Assembly (NCBI GenBank): GCA_900323505.1
Contig: OOIN01000040.1
Span: 1 to 64,000 of the forward strand
Length of the DNA: 64,000 bases
Origin: Ustilago trichophora
Taxonomy: Eukaryota; Basidiomycota; Ustilaginomycetes; Ustilaginales; Ustilaginaceae
Direction of reading: 5' to 3'
A program made the position numbers and the translations under genes. The notes beneath the pieces are model-generated. The model was not told the origin of the DNA and ran no database searches. It saw only the letters and a program-made list of their open reading frames with translations. Within the stretch, counting starts at the first letter, position 1. Each line of letters starts with the position of its first letter. This document shows positions 47,879 to 58,744 of the stretch, piece after piece.

Positions 47879-48957
47879 ATGCGTGCGACATCCTGGCTAC
47901 CCGCTCTTCTGGCTTTGCTCCTCAGCAGCCATGTGGCCTCCCAGCCTCTTGACATGCAACGCTCGCAGTCGCTCGCTGCTAGGGCACCGGCTCGATGCAA
48001 GTCGCTCAAGCAACGTGTCAACTGGAACACGCTCACCAAATCCCAGAAAAAGTCGTATATCGACGCGGTAAAGTGTCTCAAGACCAAGCCCAAACAGACC
48101 CAGTTTGCGGCGGCCAAGAATCTGTACGATGACTTTGCTGCCATTCACATCAATCAAGATCACAACATTCACTCTGTTGCTGCATTCTTGCCCTGGCATC
48201 GTCGGTTCGTCCAGGCACGTGAGAAGGCGCTTCAGTCGTGTGGCTACACGGGACCCACGCCCTACTGGGACTGGACTCAATCTGCCGACAAGAACGATCC
48301 AATCAACGATCCCATCTTGTCGCCCAAGGATGGCTTTGGTGGTATCGGTCGACCGTCCACAGGCGACTCGCAGAACGTCGTGGCAGGTCCCTTTGCCAAC
48401 TTCACTCTCAATCTGATCCAGGGAGACAATGGAACTCCCATCTACTCACCTCACAAGATCCGCCGCTCTCTGGAGAACAATCCGTCCCTGATCCACAACT
48501 TCAACTCGACCGCCGTCGCAAAAGCATCCACCTTCTCCAAATTCAACGACTATCGCTATTATGTTGAAGGAACGCCCCACGGCGCCGTACACATGTTCGT
48601 TGGCGGTGACATGGCGCCAGCATCATCTCCTCAAGAGCCGCTCTTCTTTCTCCATCACGCACAGATTGATCGAATGTGGACGAATTGGCAAGAGAAGGAC
48701 AGGACCAAACGTCTCACTGACTATGCCGGAAATCTCCCTGGCGCCAGCAGCCTCGATGGCCCTTTTGAGGCCAAGATTGATGACATGCTTCCATCGTTTG
48801 GTGGCCTCATTTCCCAGGTCAAGGTGCGCGATGTCATGGACACCAAGGCTGGCGACCTGTGCTACGAGGTAAGTTTGGTGCAGAGTGGTTTTGCAGCTGC
48901 TTCAACGATCCTTTACTGACCTCGTTGTGTTCCTTTTCTTGACTGCAGTACGTGTGA
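47879..48957 (+). CDS. Secreted tyrosinase
   Basis: Two exons: 47879-48868 and 48949-48957. The intron 48869-48948 has GTAAGT and CTGCAG; total 332 residues. The last exon encodes only Tyr-Val-stop. The start at 47879 begins a classical signal peptide (MRATSWLPALLALLLSS, cleavage near HVAS-QP). An in-frame ATG at 47813 would bury that signal. CuA has AIH, IHS and PWHRRF histidines (~97-106); CuB has PHGAVHMF (~233-239) and FFLHHAQIDRMW (~256). NFT and NST N-glycosylation sites are present. Tyrosinases oxidise monophenols to quinones with a binuclear copper centre, feeding melanin or phenolic cross-linking. The short form without a large C-terminal latency domain suggests an enzyme active on secretion. 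Confidence 0.92.
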
Positions 48958-49566
48958 GCGGCACCCAACTAATCCGATATTCCATGACCCGATATTCCAT
49001 GAGGAGAAGCTGTCCATGCGACCGACATTCAGCGTAATAGACAAGAGCACATTGTATATCAATCTTTCCGAGCATCGGACCGCCTAGATGCAATGCAATT
49101 TGTTTCTGAATCAATGACATGGTCAGCGTCTGGCCGCCATTATGATGGTGCAAAGTCCAGAACGACGGGCTCTTCTCTTCGTGTCGGAATTCTGTTTCCG
49201 GAGAAAAGTATGCAATGTATATGCACAATTTTGCGTGTTTTGACTTTTTGGCACATGCAGACACACTGCCGAGCTGCTGCACGTCGAAATTTAGGCACTG
49301 TACCATGGCTTGGGCGTATGGGGGGTTACTGTACTGTATTTGGTGTGTTGTTTTGTCGACTTGACGAGATTCCCTCCCTCCTTGATGCTGTTCTACCACC
49401 CGACATCTGCCGCTCCCGGATCATCGCATCCAAGGGACACGATATGAGCAAGTCTGGAGCTCCTATATAGACCTCGACTGCCAACTCTTTACAAGATTCC
49501 TGGATCTCTAGACGCCTCCATCCATTCCTTCCATACAGGCCGTTCAGGTGACCCGTCTCAGCCAGC
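48958..49566. other. Intergenic region with TATA box for the ArAE gene
   Basis: About 610 bp without a gene. CTATATAG at 49463-49470, about 100 bp upstream of the ATG at 49567, is a TATA candidate. TACTGTACTGTA occurs at ~49328. Confidence 0.55.
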
Positions 49567-52500
49567 ATGTCGGCACCGTCAACTCACCAGGAGGGACAAT
49601 CCACCGAGTCGACCGCTCAAGCTGTCCCACACTCACAATCGTCCACTCAGGAGCCTCCAAAGTCTGCCACGATCTCGACAAAACTTCAAGATGGCGACGC
49701 CGCAAAGCCCAAAGCATCCTCAAAGATGCCAGCTTGGATCATAGACAACATCACCTCGGCCCGCTCTCTTAGAATCCTCGTTAGATGCTGGGTAGCCACC
49801 TGGGCTAACTTTGTCCTCATGATTCCCGGTCCTTCCCTTCGAGTCCTCGGTCAAGCTGCCTTCTTCGGCTGCATGCTCACGCTCATGATTCCACCCTCGA
49901 TGCCCTTTTTCATCTTCTTGCTCGCCTTTGGCATGATCGTCATCGGCGCCTTGCTCGGCTGGGCTTGGGGTTGCGCCGCCATGGCTGCCGCAAATCGCGC
50001 CCGAAACCAGACGCTCCTTCAAGCTGCTGTTCAGAGAGTCCGCTCCTCCGCAGCATCTTCCACCAACCCAGAAGCCTTTGTCACCACTTCCGTCTTCAGG
50101 GGCGCCTATCTCGATGTACGCTCCACCGCCGTCTTTGGTGTCTTCCTCATGCTTGGAGTCTACTTTTCCGCCGTCGTTCAAGTCAAGCTCCCCAAGCTCA
50201 AGATTGCTTCCATCTTTATGCTCATCGTCCTCGACATTCTCGCCAGCTATGGACCCCTTTTCCCCTTTCCACGATACAGTCTTGGCGAAATCTTTATGAT
50301 CCCCATCGGCTGTTCCTTAGCCATCTGCCTTGCCACACAGATGCTCGTTTTCCCAGAGACGCTCTCTCACTCTTGGCAACTTCGCTTCATCTCGATGCTC
50401 AAGAGTACACGCGACTTGGTCCATTTGCATACATCTGCACTTTCCGATGTCTCCCAGCATTGTGATCCCGAATCTAGCCCCTCGACTCAGGCACATCTCG
50501 ATCAGCCTTCGGGCGACTACCTGCAACAGAGCCTCAGAGCTGAAGACCAAGCTGCAAAGACTGCTGCTAGCCTGCTTGGCAAGGTCAAGGCCAACCGTAT
50601 CGTCGTTGCTGAACAGATCGAGGACATCAACGGCATGACCGCCTTCCTCGGTATGGAATTCTACAGCTCTTACTTCAGCGCTCATGACATGAAGCTCATC
50701 TTCAGGAAGACGCGCACCCTCAACCTTCGACTCACGCTCCTCAACTCCTTCTGGCGTCTTGTCCACCACGAGCTAGGCATTGCTGATCCACACACTTTCG
50801 AAAAAGGCTGGGACCCATCCAAGGTCGAAGAAGGCTACGATGTAGATGGCGAGCACGGAAACGACGCGCTGCCTAGCAAGGATCGCCTCAAGCCAATCAC
50901 GCTCCATGAAACTCACACCATCCACCGTGTTCGTCGCGACATGTTTGCCAGTGAAGCACAGCAGCAAGTCACCATGTCTCGCATGCTCAGCATCCTCAAC
51001 CGTATCGCCAAGCCCTCTCTGGATGCTGCATCAGAGTCCATCGGAGCGGTCCAGGCTCTCTTCGAATCCAATGTTGCCTGGAGGCAAAAGCGTCCTATCG
51101 ACGAAATCCTGCACCAGCTTCACGAAACGAAAACCAATCTGGAGAATGCAAGACAAGATCTGCTCAACGACAAGAGGCTCGAATTGTTGCAGCCTTACGC
51201 CGAGCATTTCCGTGCAATGCATCCAGACCTCGATCTCGAACAACACTTTTTGCAGACCAGAGAGTCGATCAGGTCCTTCCGCTTGGGCGTTCGACCGCTC
51301 CATGTTTGCCTCGTATTTGTCACCAACCTGATCGACATGCTCGAGTCTGTCTCGGAGCTCCACACCGAAATGCTCAACATCGCAGACCGTGCTGGTAACA
51401 AGAGGCGTATTTGGTGGCCCAAGCACCTCGGACGCCTTGTCAGCATTCTCAGCAGCGGCAAGCGAGGCTCGTCGGATGGTCTCGATGGGTTTGGTCCTGG
51501 AGACAATCAATTCGAAAGGGAGGAAGACATCGACCGCGACTTCCGTGAAGATCGTGCGCACACGGCCTCTTCGATCAATAACTCGGATACCGTGACTGTT
51601 GCCGACCATCTTGAGGGTGAAAGTGACTCGGATGATGACGACCAAGACTCGCACACTTCCTCTACTCGCTCTTCCCGTCCCAGAGACGAGGAGAAGGCCT
51701 CTACATCTGGCATGGACGGCTCCAAGAAGGGCTCCAAGAAGGCCAAGAAGAGTCGAAAGCAGCGATACTACCCGCGTGATCCAGATGCGCTGCCACCCAC
51801 CAGCGTGGTCCACCGTGTTGGCAGAGGTGTGGCGGCAACCTACTACTTTGTCAGCGGACCAACCGGCATGTATGCACTGCGCATGTGCATCGCGTCGTTT
51901 GCCGTGTGGATCACCACGGTGCTTCCCAACACGGCCTTCTTTGTCTACCAGCATCGAGGTATCTGGGCGCTAATTATGGCTCAGACGGCAGCAGCGCTGT
52001 CGGGTGGTGAACTTATCTTCACTTTTGTGATGCGTCTCGGCGGTACAGTGGTAGGCTTGTTATACGGTGCTGTTTTGTGGTACATCTCTACTGGAAACGG
52101 AAACGGCAATGCGTATGGCTTGGGTGTCACTACGGCGATCGGATTCATCCCTCTAGTGTTCTTGCGAGTATGGGCTCCGAAGCTGCTGCTGCTTCCGGCC
52201 ATCATGCTCAACGTATCGGTGGTGTTGATTGTGGGATATTCGTGGATCGACACCCATCTTCAGGTTCTGGCCAACAGTGGAATCGGCATTGAAGTGGCAT
52301 GGAAGCGAACACTGCTCGTCATCATCGGTATGGCGGTGGCGTTGATCGTGATGATCTTCCCTCGCCCTGTGTCAAGTCGCTTGTTGTTGCGAAAGAACAT
52401 GGCCAAAGTCACACGACAGCTCAACGACATGTTTATCGACGTGATGGAATGCTGGATTGCGAGGAATCGCATCTACGAACAGGAGGCTGAACGTGCAGGC

Positions 52501-53316
52501 TTTGACAATCGGATTGATGGGAATGGCGACAAGAAGGTGTCGAGCAGGGATGCGATCGAGAAGCTGTGGCAGGAAAGGGAACCGGTGATTCGGGCGCGCT
52601 TCATGGCGGTGAATGCACGTGTGGCGACGTATCCTATGCAGATCGGACTGGCATCGATGGATTTCCATATCCGCGGACGATGGCCTGCAGAGAGGTACGT
52701 CGAGATTGCGTCGGTGCATGCGACAATAGTCGAGGCGCTAGGTAGCATCATTTCGTCTGTGCGAGCGTTTGACGGATTTGCGACGCTCTCGTCAGGCGAC
52801 ACGGCGACCAGAAAGGGCGCGTCGGGGACCGAGATCAGCTCGATGGACTGGCAGCTGACGCTGTCATCTACGACGTCGCTACTGGACCCTCAGTACCTTT
52901 CGGAGATCTGCATGATGTTTGACCTGCTTTCAAAGGCGTTGAGAAACGGTGAGCGTCTGAATCACGCCTCATTCTCGTTGCTGGAGAATCACTTCAAGTA
53001 TGCGAATCGCAACCGAACAGTGGACGCCTTGCTTCGCCGAAAAGAAGCCGAGGCAAAAAGAAAAAAGACAGGGAGATCAAACGACGAGAACGAGACGCAA
53101 GGGGAAGATGTGCTCAACTGGAGCGTGTTGCGTGACCCGTTGTATCTGCGGTATACGACAGCACGGATGGCATCCATCACGTTGGCGAGTGAACTGGACA
53201 AGTTCAAGGCCATTGTGCAAGATCTGGTGGGTGAGAGCTCATTGCGAGGATTCGACATGCTCAAGGAGAGGTACGATGAGCGCATATACCAGGCTGCCGC
53301 CGTCAACCCTCTGTAG
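49567..53316 (+). CDS. ArAE/FUSC-type multi-pass membrane protein (BRE4-like)
   Basis: 1249 residues in one exon. Two membrane blocks of about six helices each lie at ~68-265 (ILVRCWVATWANFVLMI to FMIPIGCSLAICLATQML) and ~768-930 (YALRMCIASFAVWITTVL to LLVIIGMAVALIVMIF). They are separated by a ~500-residue cytosolic region with coiled helices and an acidic/basic linker (SDSDDDDQD, KKGSKKAKKSRKQ). This order matches fungal proteins with an ArAE_2_N-type N-terminus, a central DUF2421-like part and a FUSC-like second block, distantly related to aromatic-acid exporters and plant ALMT channels. The second block has RVWAPKLLLLPAIMLNVSVVLIVGYSW. It likely exports organic acids or affects ER/plasma-membrane traffic. 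Direct substrate unknown. Confidence 0.8.
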   Translation: MSAPSTHQEGQSTESTAQAVPHSQSSTQEPPKSATISTKLQDGDAAKPKASSKMPAWIIDNITSARSLRILVRCWVATWANFVLMIPGPSLRVLGQAAFFGCMLTLMIPPSMPFFIFLLAFGMIVIGALLGWAWGCAAMAAANRARNQTLLQAAVQRVRSSAASSTNPEAFVTTSVFRGAYLDVRSTAVFGVFLMLGVYFSAVVQVKLPKLKIASIFMLIVLDILASYGPLFPFPRYSLGEIFMIPIGCSLAICLATQMLVFPETLSHSWQLRFISMLKSTRDLVHLHTSALSDVSQHCDPESSPSTQAHLDQPSGDYLQQSLRAEDQAAKTAASLLGKVKANRIVVAEQIEDINGMTAFLGMEFYSSYFSAHDMKLIFRKTRTLNLRLTLLNSFWRLVHHELGIADPHTFEKGWDPSKVEEGYDVDGEHGNDALPSKDRLKPITLHETHTIHRVRRDMFASEAQQQVTMSRMLSILNRIAKPSLDAASESIGAVQALFESNVAWRQKRPIDEILHQLHETKTNLENARQDLLNDKRLELLQPYAEHFRAMHPDLDLEQHFLQTRESIRSFRLGVRPLHVCLVFVTNLIDMLESVSELHTEMLNIADRAGNKRRIWWPKHLGRLVSILSSGKRGSSDGLDGFGPGDNQFEREEDIDRDFREDRAHTASSINNSDTVTVADHLEGESDSDDDDQDSHTSSTRSSRPRDEEKASTSGMDGSKKGSKKAKKSRKQRYYPRDPDALPPTSVVHRVGRGVAATYYFVSGPTGMYALRMCIASFAVWITTVLPNTAFFVYQHRGIWALIMAQTAAALSGGELIFTFVMRLGGTVVGLLYGAVLWYISTGNGNGNAYGLGVTTAIGFIPLVFLRVWAPKLLLLPAIMLNVSVVLIVGYSWIDTHLQVLANSGIGIEVAWKRTLLVIIGMAVALIVMIFPRPVSSRLLLRKNMAKVTRQLNDMFIDVMECWIARNRIYEQEAERAGFDNRIDGNGDKKVSSRDAIEKLWQEREPVIRARFMAVNARVATYPMQIGLASMDFHIRGRWPAERYVEIASVHATIVEALGSIISSVRAFDGFATLSSGDTATRKGASGTEISSMDWQLTLSSTTSLLDPQYLSEICMMFDLLSKALRNGERLNHASFSLLENHFKYANRNRTVDALLRRKEAEAKRKKTGRSNDENETQGEDVLNWSVLRDPLYLRYTTARMASITLASELDKFKAIVQDLVGESSLRGFDMLKERYDERIYQAAAVNPL

Positions 53317-54126
53317 AAAGGCCAACGTGGTCGGCGGAGTTTAAGGAAGCTAGGTTTTTCTCGCGATACATCTGTACTGTATACATGCTCAAGAACAAAT
53401 TTGGAAGATTCAAAGCCAAATTGTTGCCATGCCGGCTTGAGTAGATTCTGCTAGTATGGGTTCTCGACGTTGATATTGCTTAGATGATGTGTCCATGCTG
53501 GAAGCGACTGCGTGGTCGAGATAGAGATTGACCAAAACCGTGAGACGATTGGCCTTGCATGCGGATAAAGAGCAGTTCAAGGCACAGAGTGTTGGTCCAT
53601 CATTATCATGTGTGTGAGGAGCGGCGGAATTTGAAGAAAATCGAGTCGCGTCCTGAATGAATACTTTTTTGGGGGAGAAGTGCCTGAAGCCGCTTGAGGC
53701 GATGAGCCAAGCTGTGTGGAGGTGAAAAAGAAAAATAAAAGAAAAACAATTTTCGGTACACAGCCTTGAGGCTGCTGAGCTGACCAAAGAGCGAGCGAGA
53801 GAGGCGAACAGAAGAGAAGAGGAGAGAGGAGAGGAGAGTAAGTGCCGATCCAACCAGTGCACCGCTTGTGCATACGTCGTGACTGCTTTCACGCTGTTGG
53901 TCTTTGCTCAACCCAACACACCACACCTCGACGCTACGTTATTACACAGAGACCTGTACACATACAGGCTCTCCCTCTCTGCCTCTTAAAGAACGCTGGT
54001 TGGCGGTGACCTCGGGCTCGCTTGCTTTCATTCAATCCCTTGTTAGCTTGCCTCGCTTGTCAAGTGTCACAACCCTGATATCTGGATTTCAAGTAAAAAG
54101 TCTCCACCCTATTCCTTCTTCGGAGC
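53317..54126. other. Intergenic region
   Basis: About 810 bp. CTGTACTGTATAC at ~53373 lies just after the ArAE gene. A purine-rich GAGAGGAGAGGAGAG run at 53820-53835 and a pyrimidine-rich leader precede the next ATG. No gene is supported. Confidence 0.5.
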
Positions 54127-57100
54127 ATGGCCGATTGTCCATCCACCACTCCATCTCGCTCGCTTAACCTATCCGTCACCATCACATCTCCCGACCAACC
54201 GCCTTGTCACTCGGACACATCCCGACACAGCTCAGTTGATCGCGCACAGCAGAATCTTACTGACGCCGACGCAGTATCGCATTCAAAAACTCGCGCCGTT
54301 CACTTTTCGGCGTCTCCACCTCTTCGAGACACGGCCAATACCTTTTGTAGGCAAACAGTCGAGCCAACCAACACTCCGCCATCCTTACGCGGCATCCTGG
54401 CAGCACACTTTCAGCATCGCTCTCCTCTGCGTTCTGCTCCTCCTTCATCATCACCATCACTGTCCTCGCCAGCATCAACCCAGTTGCCCAACACGAACCC
54501 AACCTCCATCTCCGATTCGTCTTCCTCGCCGAGACAACGCCTGTCTTCCCTTTTCCAAAGGCGCAATTCCAGAGACGATAGTCATCGCATAGACGCTCGC
54601 GAATCACCATCCAGCATCGCCAAGCCTTCTATAACCCACGACCGTATTCAGTCCCGAGCTTTCGCAACCGGTTCGCTTCATCGTACCAGATCGTCCAAGC
54701 GCCAACAGGTCAGGATGGTCGGCTCTCATCTCCACCATGCTTTCCGTTCCTGGTTCAAGGAAACAGAGAAAGATGGCACTCCCCTCCTCCCTGTCCAACT
54801 CTCCAAAAAGTACAACGTCCTCCCTAAAGTCCTTGGCCAAGGCTCCTTTGCTGTCGTCAAAGCCGTCGTAGACAAATCCACCGGCCAAGAGCGTGCACTC
54901 AAGATCATCGCCAAAAAGCCTCTCAAGGATAGCAACGAAAAGATGCTCAAGGAAGAAATCACCATTCTCGGAAAGGTAGAGCATCCCAACATCATCAAAA
55001 TGTGGGATCTCTACGAGACCAAGGAAGGTGTCTTTATCGTCACCGACCTCTGCAGAGGTGGTGAGCTCTTTGATCGCCTCGTCGAAAAGGTTCACTACAA
55101 CGAGTTGGATGCCCGTCACATCATGAAGCAGGTCCTCGAAGGCGTCGCTTACCTCCACGATCATGATATCATCCATCGCGACTTGAAGCCAGAGAACATC
55201 CTCTTGCGCGACAATTCCGATCCAAGCGACATTGTCATCTCCGACTTTGGCCTTTCTCGCTTCATCCCCGACGAAGGTCTCCTCATGACAGCGTGTGGAT
55301 CTCCCCAGTATGTCTCGCCAGAGGTGCTGCTCGGCAAAGGCTACAACGCCGCCGTCGATATCTGGTCAAGCGGTGTCATCGCCTACGCCCTTCTCGGTGG
55401 CTACACCCCCTTCTACGGCCAGGATCAGCCCTCTCTCTTCCAGCAGATTATCAAGATGGAGGTCCAGTTCGAGCCAGAATACTGGTCCGAGGTCTCCGAC
55501 ACAGCCAAGGACTTCATCCTTCGCTGTCTCTGCCCTGCTGACAAGCGAATGACGGCACGCCAGGCTCTCGCTCATCCCTGGCTCGCCAACCTGCCTCCAC
55601 TGCACGAGGAGAGTGCCAAGGGTGCCTGCCTCAAAGATCGCACTCTTCGCAACCTCACCGCCATGCGCAAGCTTCGCAAGGCTGTTACTGCCGTCGAGGC
55701 AGTCAACCATCTCCAGCGCCTTTACGCTTTGCGTCAGCAGAGCGGCGGTGCCTTGCCTCAAAAGCAACAGTCTTTGCTTAGCATCGCAACACACCTCTCT
55801 TCTCACAAGCGCGGCGATTCGCTCATACCTTCTCCCGTCGAGGCGACGAGTGCCCCTGGTGCAGATGCGACGCGATCCGACTCCCACGCTACTGTCATCA
55901 TGTCGACGGAGCCTTCAGAACTCGACCCCTCGACCAAGGCTGGTGCTGGCAAGGAAGACGAACGCGCCAAAGAACGTGGAGACTCTGCCATGGCTCTTGA
56001 CTTGACCGTCATGATGGTCCTCATGCCAGAAAGCTGGGGCAAGTCTGCTTCTTCCTCGCAGTCGAATGCTGCCAAAGCAGGCGCATCGGGTACCGCGGCC
56101 GTAGCACAGGCTGCCGAGTCCACTCTGAATCGTGGTCGTGATCCCACTGCCGAGCCTCAGACCGACAGTCAAGACTCTAGCTCCACCCGAAAGAACAGCG
56201 ATGTCGCTGCTGACGGCCAGGCCAGCCCTTCCGCTTCTTCTACCGGTCACTCCGAAGCTACTGTCCGTCCGTCCGCGCCGCCAGCTGCCTCGGCCAATCA
56301 GCCTCGTCGTCCCAGTCGATCTGTCAACAAAAAGGACAGCGAGTCGACAAAGACGCTCAACTCGCTCTTGGACCAATACAAGAAGACCGAGGTGCCCGCT
56401 TCGGCACGTCTCAACCCTGCTGCCAAGAGGACACAGCCCACCAAGATCACATTCACCAACGCTTGGCGCTACCTGCCCTTCCTCGTGTCGCAGGGTGTCA
56501 CTATTGGCACTGCTGTTGCATCGCATGCCATCTACGGCCCACCCAAGAAGTCATGGGGTATCGAGACCTCCGTCTTCACCCGTGTTCTCCGTGACATTGC
56601 CGAGTACTCTGAATTCGCCTCGATTGAAGGACTGCAGAAGGTCTTTGATCTAGGCGCCTTCCTCCCGACTCCAAAGGACGGTCTCATCACACCAGTCACG
56701 TTTCGTGTCAAGAAGCGCGGATTGCGCGGCTTCCTTGCCGAAGCGGACGCTGCTGAGGATGGCAAGCGTGAGATCAGTGCAGAGTGGGTCGTAGGCAAGC
56801 AGACCTGGCGTCGACTCCAGGCAGAATGGCGCAGCGGTAAGCAAAAGGGCAAGGAGCGCGTCATCCTCTACATACATGGTGGCGCCTATTTCGTCATGTC
56901 GGCCGCCACACATCGGCCACTCACCATCTCGCTCTCCAAGTACACAGAGTGCCGAGTGTTTGGTATCAATTACCGTCTTGCTCCCGACACTCAGTTCCCA
57001 GGCGCTTTGCACGACTGCGTTGCCTCCTACTTTCGCCTCACCGAGGATCTCGGTATCCCGCCTAGCAACATTGTGCTTGGTGCTGACAGTGCTGGTGGTG

Positions 57101-58374
57101 GATTAGCGCTTGCGCTCATGTACTACCTTCGAGACAACGACTACGAGCTTCCCAGCGGTGCCATGCTCTTCAGTCCCTGGGTCGATCTGACCATGTCTTG
57201 CGATTCGTGGGACACTAACGCCGAGTTCGACTACCTCCCCATGCCCAAATCGGGTGACCACATGAACCCAGTCTGGGCCTACCTCGGCGACAACATCGAC
57301 AAGTATCTCACCCATCCTTACGTCTCTCCGCTTTTTGGTGACATGCACGGTCTGCCTCCGTTGCTCATTCAGTGTGGAGATGCCGAAGTGCTGCGAGACG
57401 AAGTGACCCTGCTGGCGCACAAAGCTTCCCTCTCAGGCGTCGCAGTGCGTCACGAACTGTACGAAGACTGCGTCCACGTCTTCCAAGCCTTCCTCTTCCT
57501 GGATGCTAGCAGGAAAGCGCTGCAGAGTGCCAGACACTTTGTTCGCACTGCTCTCGATAAGAGAGGCAAGTCTCGTTCGTCCTCATCGACCAAGCGCAGC
57601 GAAGCGGCTGTCAACAAGGAGATGGCAAGCGGCGGTATGCAAACTTCGCAGGGCGAAATTGCCAACCCTGCAACGGGAGAAGAGCAGTCGGCAAGCGCTT
57701 CATCGTCCAAGGCGTCGGAGGCCGCTGGATCAAGTGGCAAGGGCAAGGAGTCTATGGGCACCATGACACCGAGCACTTCGTCAGGAGCAGTCGATGGCGG
57801 CATCAACGAGATTGTGTCGCTTCCCCATTCGCGCTCGGATGGCGATGTCGACGATGACGAAGACGATGCCGAGGCTGGCGGACCTCCTGCTGACGAGGAA
57901 GATTGGGAGCTGGACGGAAGGCCATCGGGCGAAGAGCGCAGAGCTTTGGGTGTCGGAGCAGAAACCAAGGCACCCGGTTTTGTTGCACAGGTAGCCCAAA
58001 AGGCTCTCGGCGCTGACGACGAAGCAGTCACCGAAGCCACCAGCAAGGGTGCCAAGCAGCAGCAGGAGACCGACAAAGAGCAGCAGAGCACACCTGCATC
58101 GTCGTCGTCGTCGTCCGCAGGCCGCGAGTCCTCTTTCCCTCAAATGACCATTGAGGAGGCTCGACTGCGAGGTCAGGCAGGAATGCAGCAACAGCTCTCC
58201 TCAGATGCTCCCGCCCTGAGCAGATTCCACGCTCCCGAAAAGCCACTGACTCCCAAAATGCGACGCTCCAGCAGCGGTAAGGAGCTCTCAACTCTACTCA
58301 AATCTTTCGAAGAGAGCAGGAAGAGCGGCGGTTCGGGTCTCAAGACCAACGTCTGGACGCCTTCCAATTCCTAA
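54127..58374 (+). CDS. CaMK-type protein kinase fused to HSL-family alpha/beta-hydrolase
   Basis: A single open frame of 1415 residues. The N-terminal ~225 residues are Ser/Pro-rich. A complete CaMK-like kinase domain lies at ~228-492: GQGSFAVVK, ALKII (catalytic Lys ~258), HRDLKPENIL (~350), DFGLSRF (~371), SPEVLLGKGY and the CaMK-typical RMTARQALAHPWL. An autoregulatory-like helix (NLTAMRKLRKAVTAVEAVNHL) follows. After a ~230-residue linker comes an alpha/beta-hydrolase of the hormone-sensitive-lipase type (~770-1140). It has an oxyanion HGGAYF (~917), nucleophile GADSAGGG (~986), Asp in CGDAEVLRDE (~1084) and His in EDCVHVF (~1116). The C-terminus is acidic and disordered. Both catalytic sets are complete and no stop separates them. 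Two adjacent genes in one frame are possible but would be coincidental. A kinase-controlled lipid esterase is inference. Confidence 0.85.
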   Translation: MADCPSTTPSRSLNLSVTITSPDQPPCHSDTSRHSSVDRAQQNLTDADAVSHSKTRAVHFSASPPLRDTANTFCRQTVEPTNTPPSLRGILAAHFQHRSPLRSAPPSSSPSLSSPASTQLPNTNPTSISDSSSSPRQRLSSLFQRRNSRDDSHRIDARESPSSIAKPSITHDRIQSRAFATGSLHRTRSSKRQQVRMVGSHLHHAFRSWFKETEKDGTPLLPVQLSKKYNVLPKVLGQGSFAVVKAVVDKSTGQERALKIIAKKPLKDSNEKMLKEEITILGKVEHPNIIKMWDLYETKEGVFIVTDLCRGGELFDRLVEKVHYNELDARHIMKQVLEGVAYLHDHDIIHRDLKPENILLRDNSDPSDIVISDFGLSRFIPDEGLLMTACGSPQYVSPEVLLGKGYNAAVDIWSSGVIAYALLGGYTPFYGQDQPSLFQQIIKMEVQFEPEYWSEVSDTAKDFILRCLCPADKRMTARQALAHPWLANLPPLHEESAKGACLKDRTLRNLTAMRKLRKAVTAVEAVNHLQRLYALRQQSGGALPQKQQSLLSIATHLSSHKRGDSLIPSPVEATSAPGADATRSDSHATVIMSTEPSELDPSTKAGAGKEDERAKERGDSAMALDLTVMMVLMPESWGKSASSSQSNAAKAGASGTAAVAQAAESTLNRGRDPTAEPQTDSQDSSSTRKNSDVAADGQASPSASSTGHSEATVRPSAPPAASANQPRRPSRSVNKKDSESTKTLNSLLDQYKKTEVPASARLNPAAKRTQPTKITFTNAWRYLPFLVSQGVTIGTAVASHAIYGPPKKSWGIETSVFTRVLRDIAEYSEFASIEGLQKVFDLGAFLPTPKDGLITPVTFRVKKRGLRGFLAEADAAEDGKREISAEWVVGKQTWRRLQAEWRSGKQKGKERVILYIHGGAYFVMSAATHRPLTISLSKYTECRVFGINYRLAPDTQFPGALHDCVASYFRLTEDLGIPPSNIVLGADSAGGGLALALMYYLRDNDYELPSGAMLFSPWVDLTMSCDSWDTNAEFDYLPMPKSGDHMNPVWAYLGDNIDKYLTHPYVSPLFGDMHGLPPLLIQCGDAEVLRDEVTLLAHKASLSGVAVRHELYEDCVHVFQAFLFLDASRKALQSARHFVRTALDKRGKSRSSSSTKRSEAAVNKEMASGGMQTSQGEIANPATGEEQSASASSSKASEAAGSSGKGKESMGTMTPSTSSGAVDGGINEIVSLPHSRSDGDVDDDEDDAEAGGPPADEEDWELDGRPSGEERRALGVGAETKAPGFVAQVAQKALGADDEAVTEATSKGAKQQQETDKEQQSTPASSSSSSAGRESSFPQMTIEEARLRGQAGMQQQLSSDAPALSRFHAPEKPLTPKMRRSSSGKELSTLLKSFEESRKSGGSGLKTNVWTPSNS

Positions 58375-58744
58375 TTCTAGCCTGGCTCGGTGCTCTACGT
58401 CTTGATAGACTAGCCCGATGCAGCGGGCAGCTATCGCAAAGCTCCTGTTAGACGTGTTATACATCATTCTTGTTGATTCGACGCTCACTTAGATTACTTT
58501 GCAGCTCATTGTTATATCCAATTTCAACTTGAAAATTCACGATGTCCAAGACAAGCTTGTGAGAAAAAAAAAGGTCCGTCGGCGTCTCAAGTAGCCCGCG
58601 ACGCCAGACTCTTGTGCTGAGAAAGCACGTGGCATGTCAAACACGAGCCTGAAGAGGTTAAGGTCGAAGACCAAGCATCCTAGATATCAAGTGTATTGAC
58701 AGTGAAGCGGCGATGATAGTACTGTACAACTGGAAGGCCAAGGA
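58375..58744. other. Convergent 3' spacer
   Basis: About 370 bp between two stop codons. It contains an 11-nt A run at 58564-58574 and AGTACTGTACA at ~58719. No gene. Confidence 0.5.

Noticed and set aside
51031..51954. Minus-strand open frame (307 codons)
   Set aside because: Complementary to the hydrophilic middle of the ArAE-type gene, with no motif.
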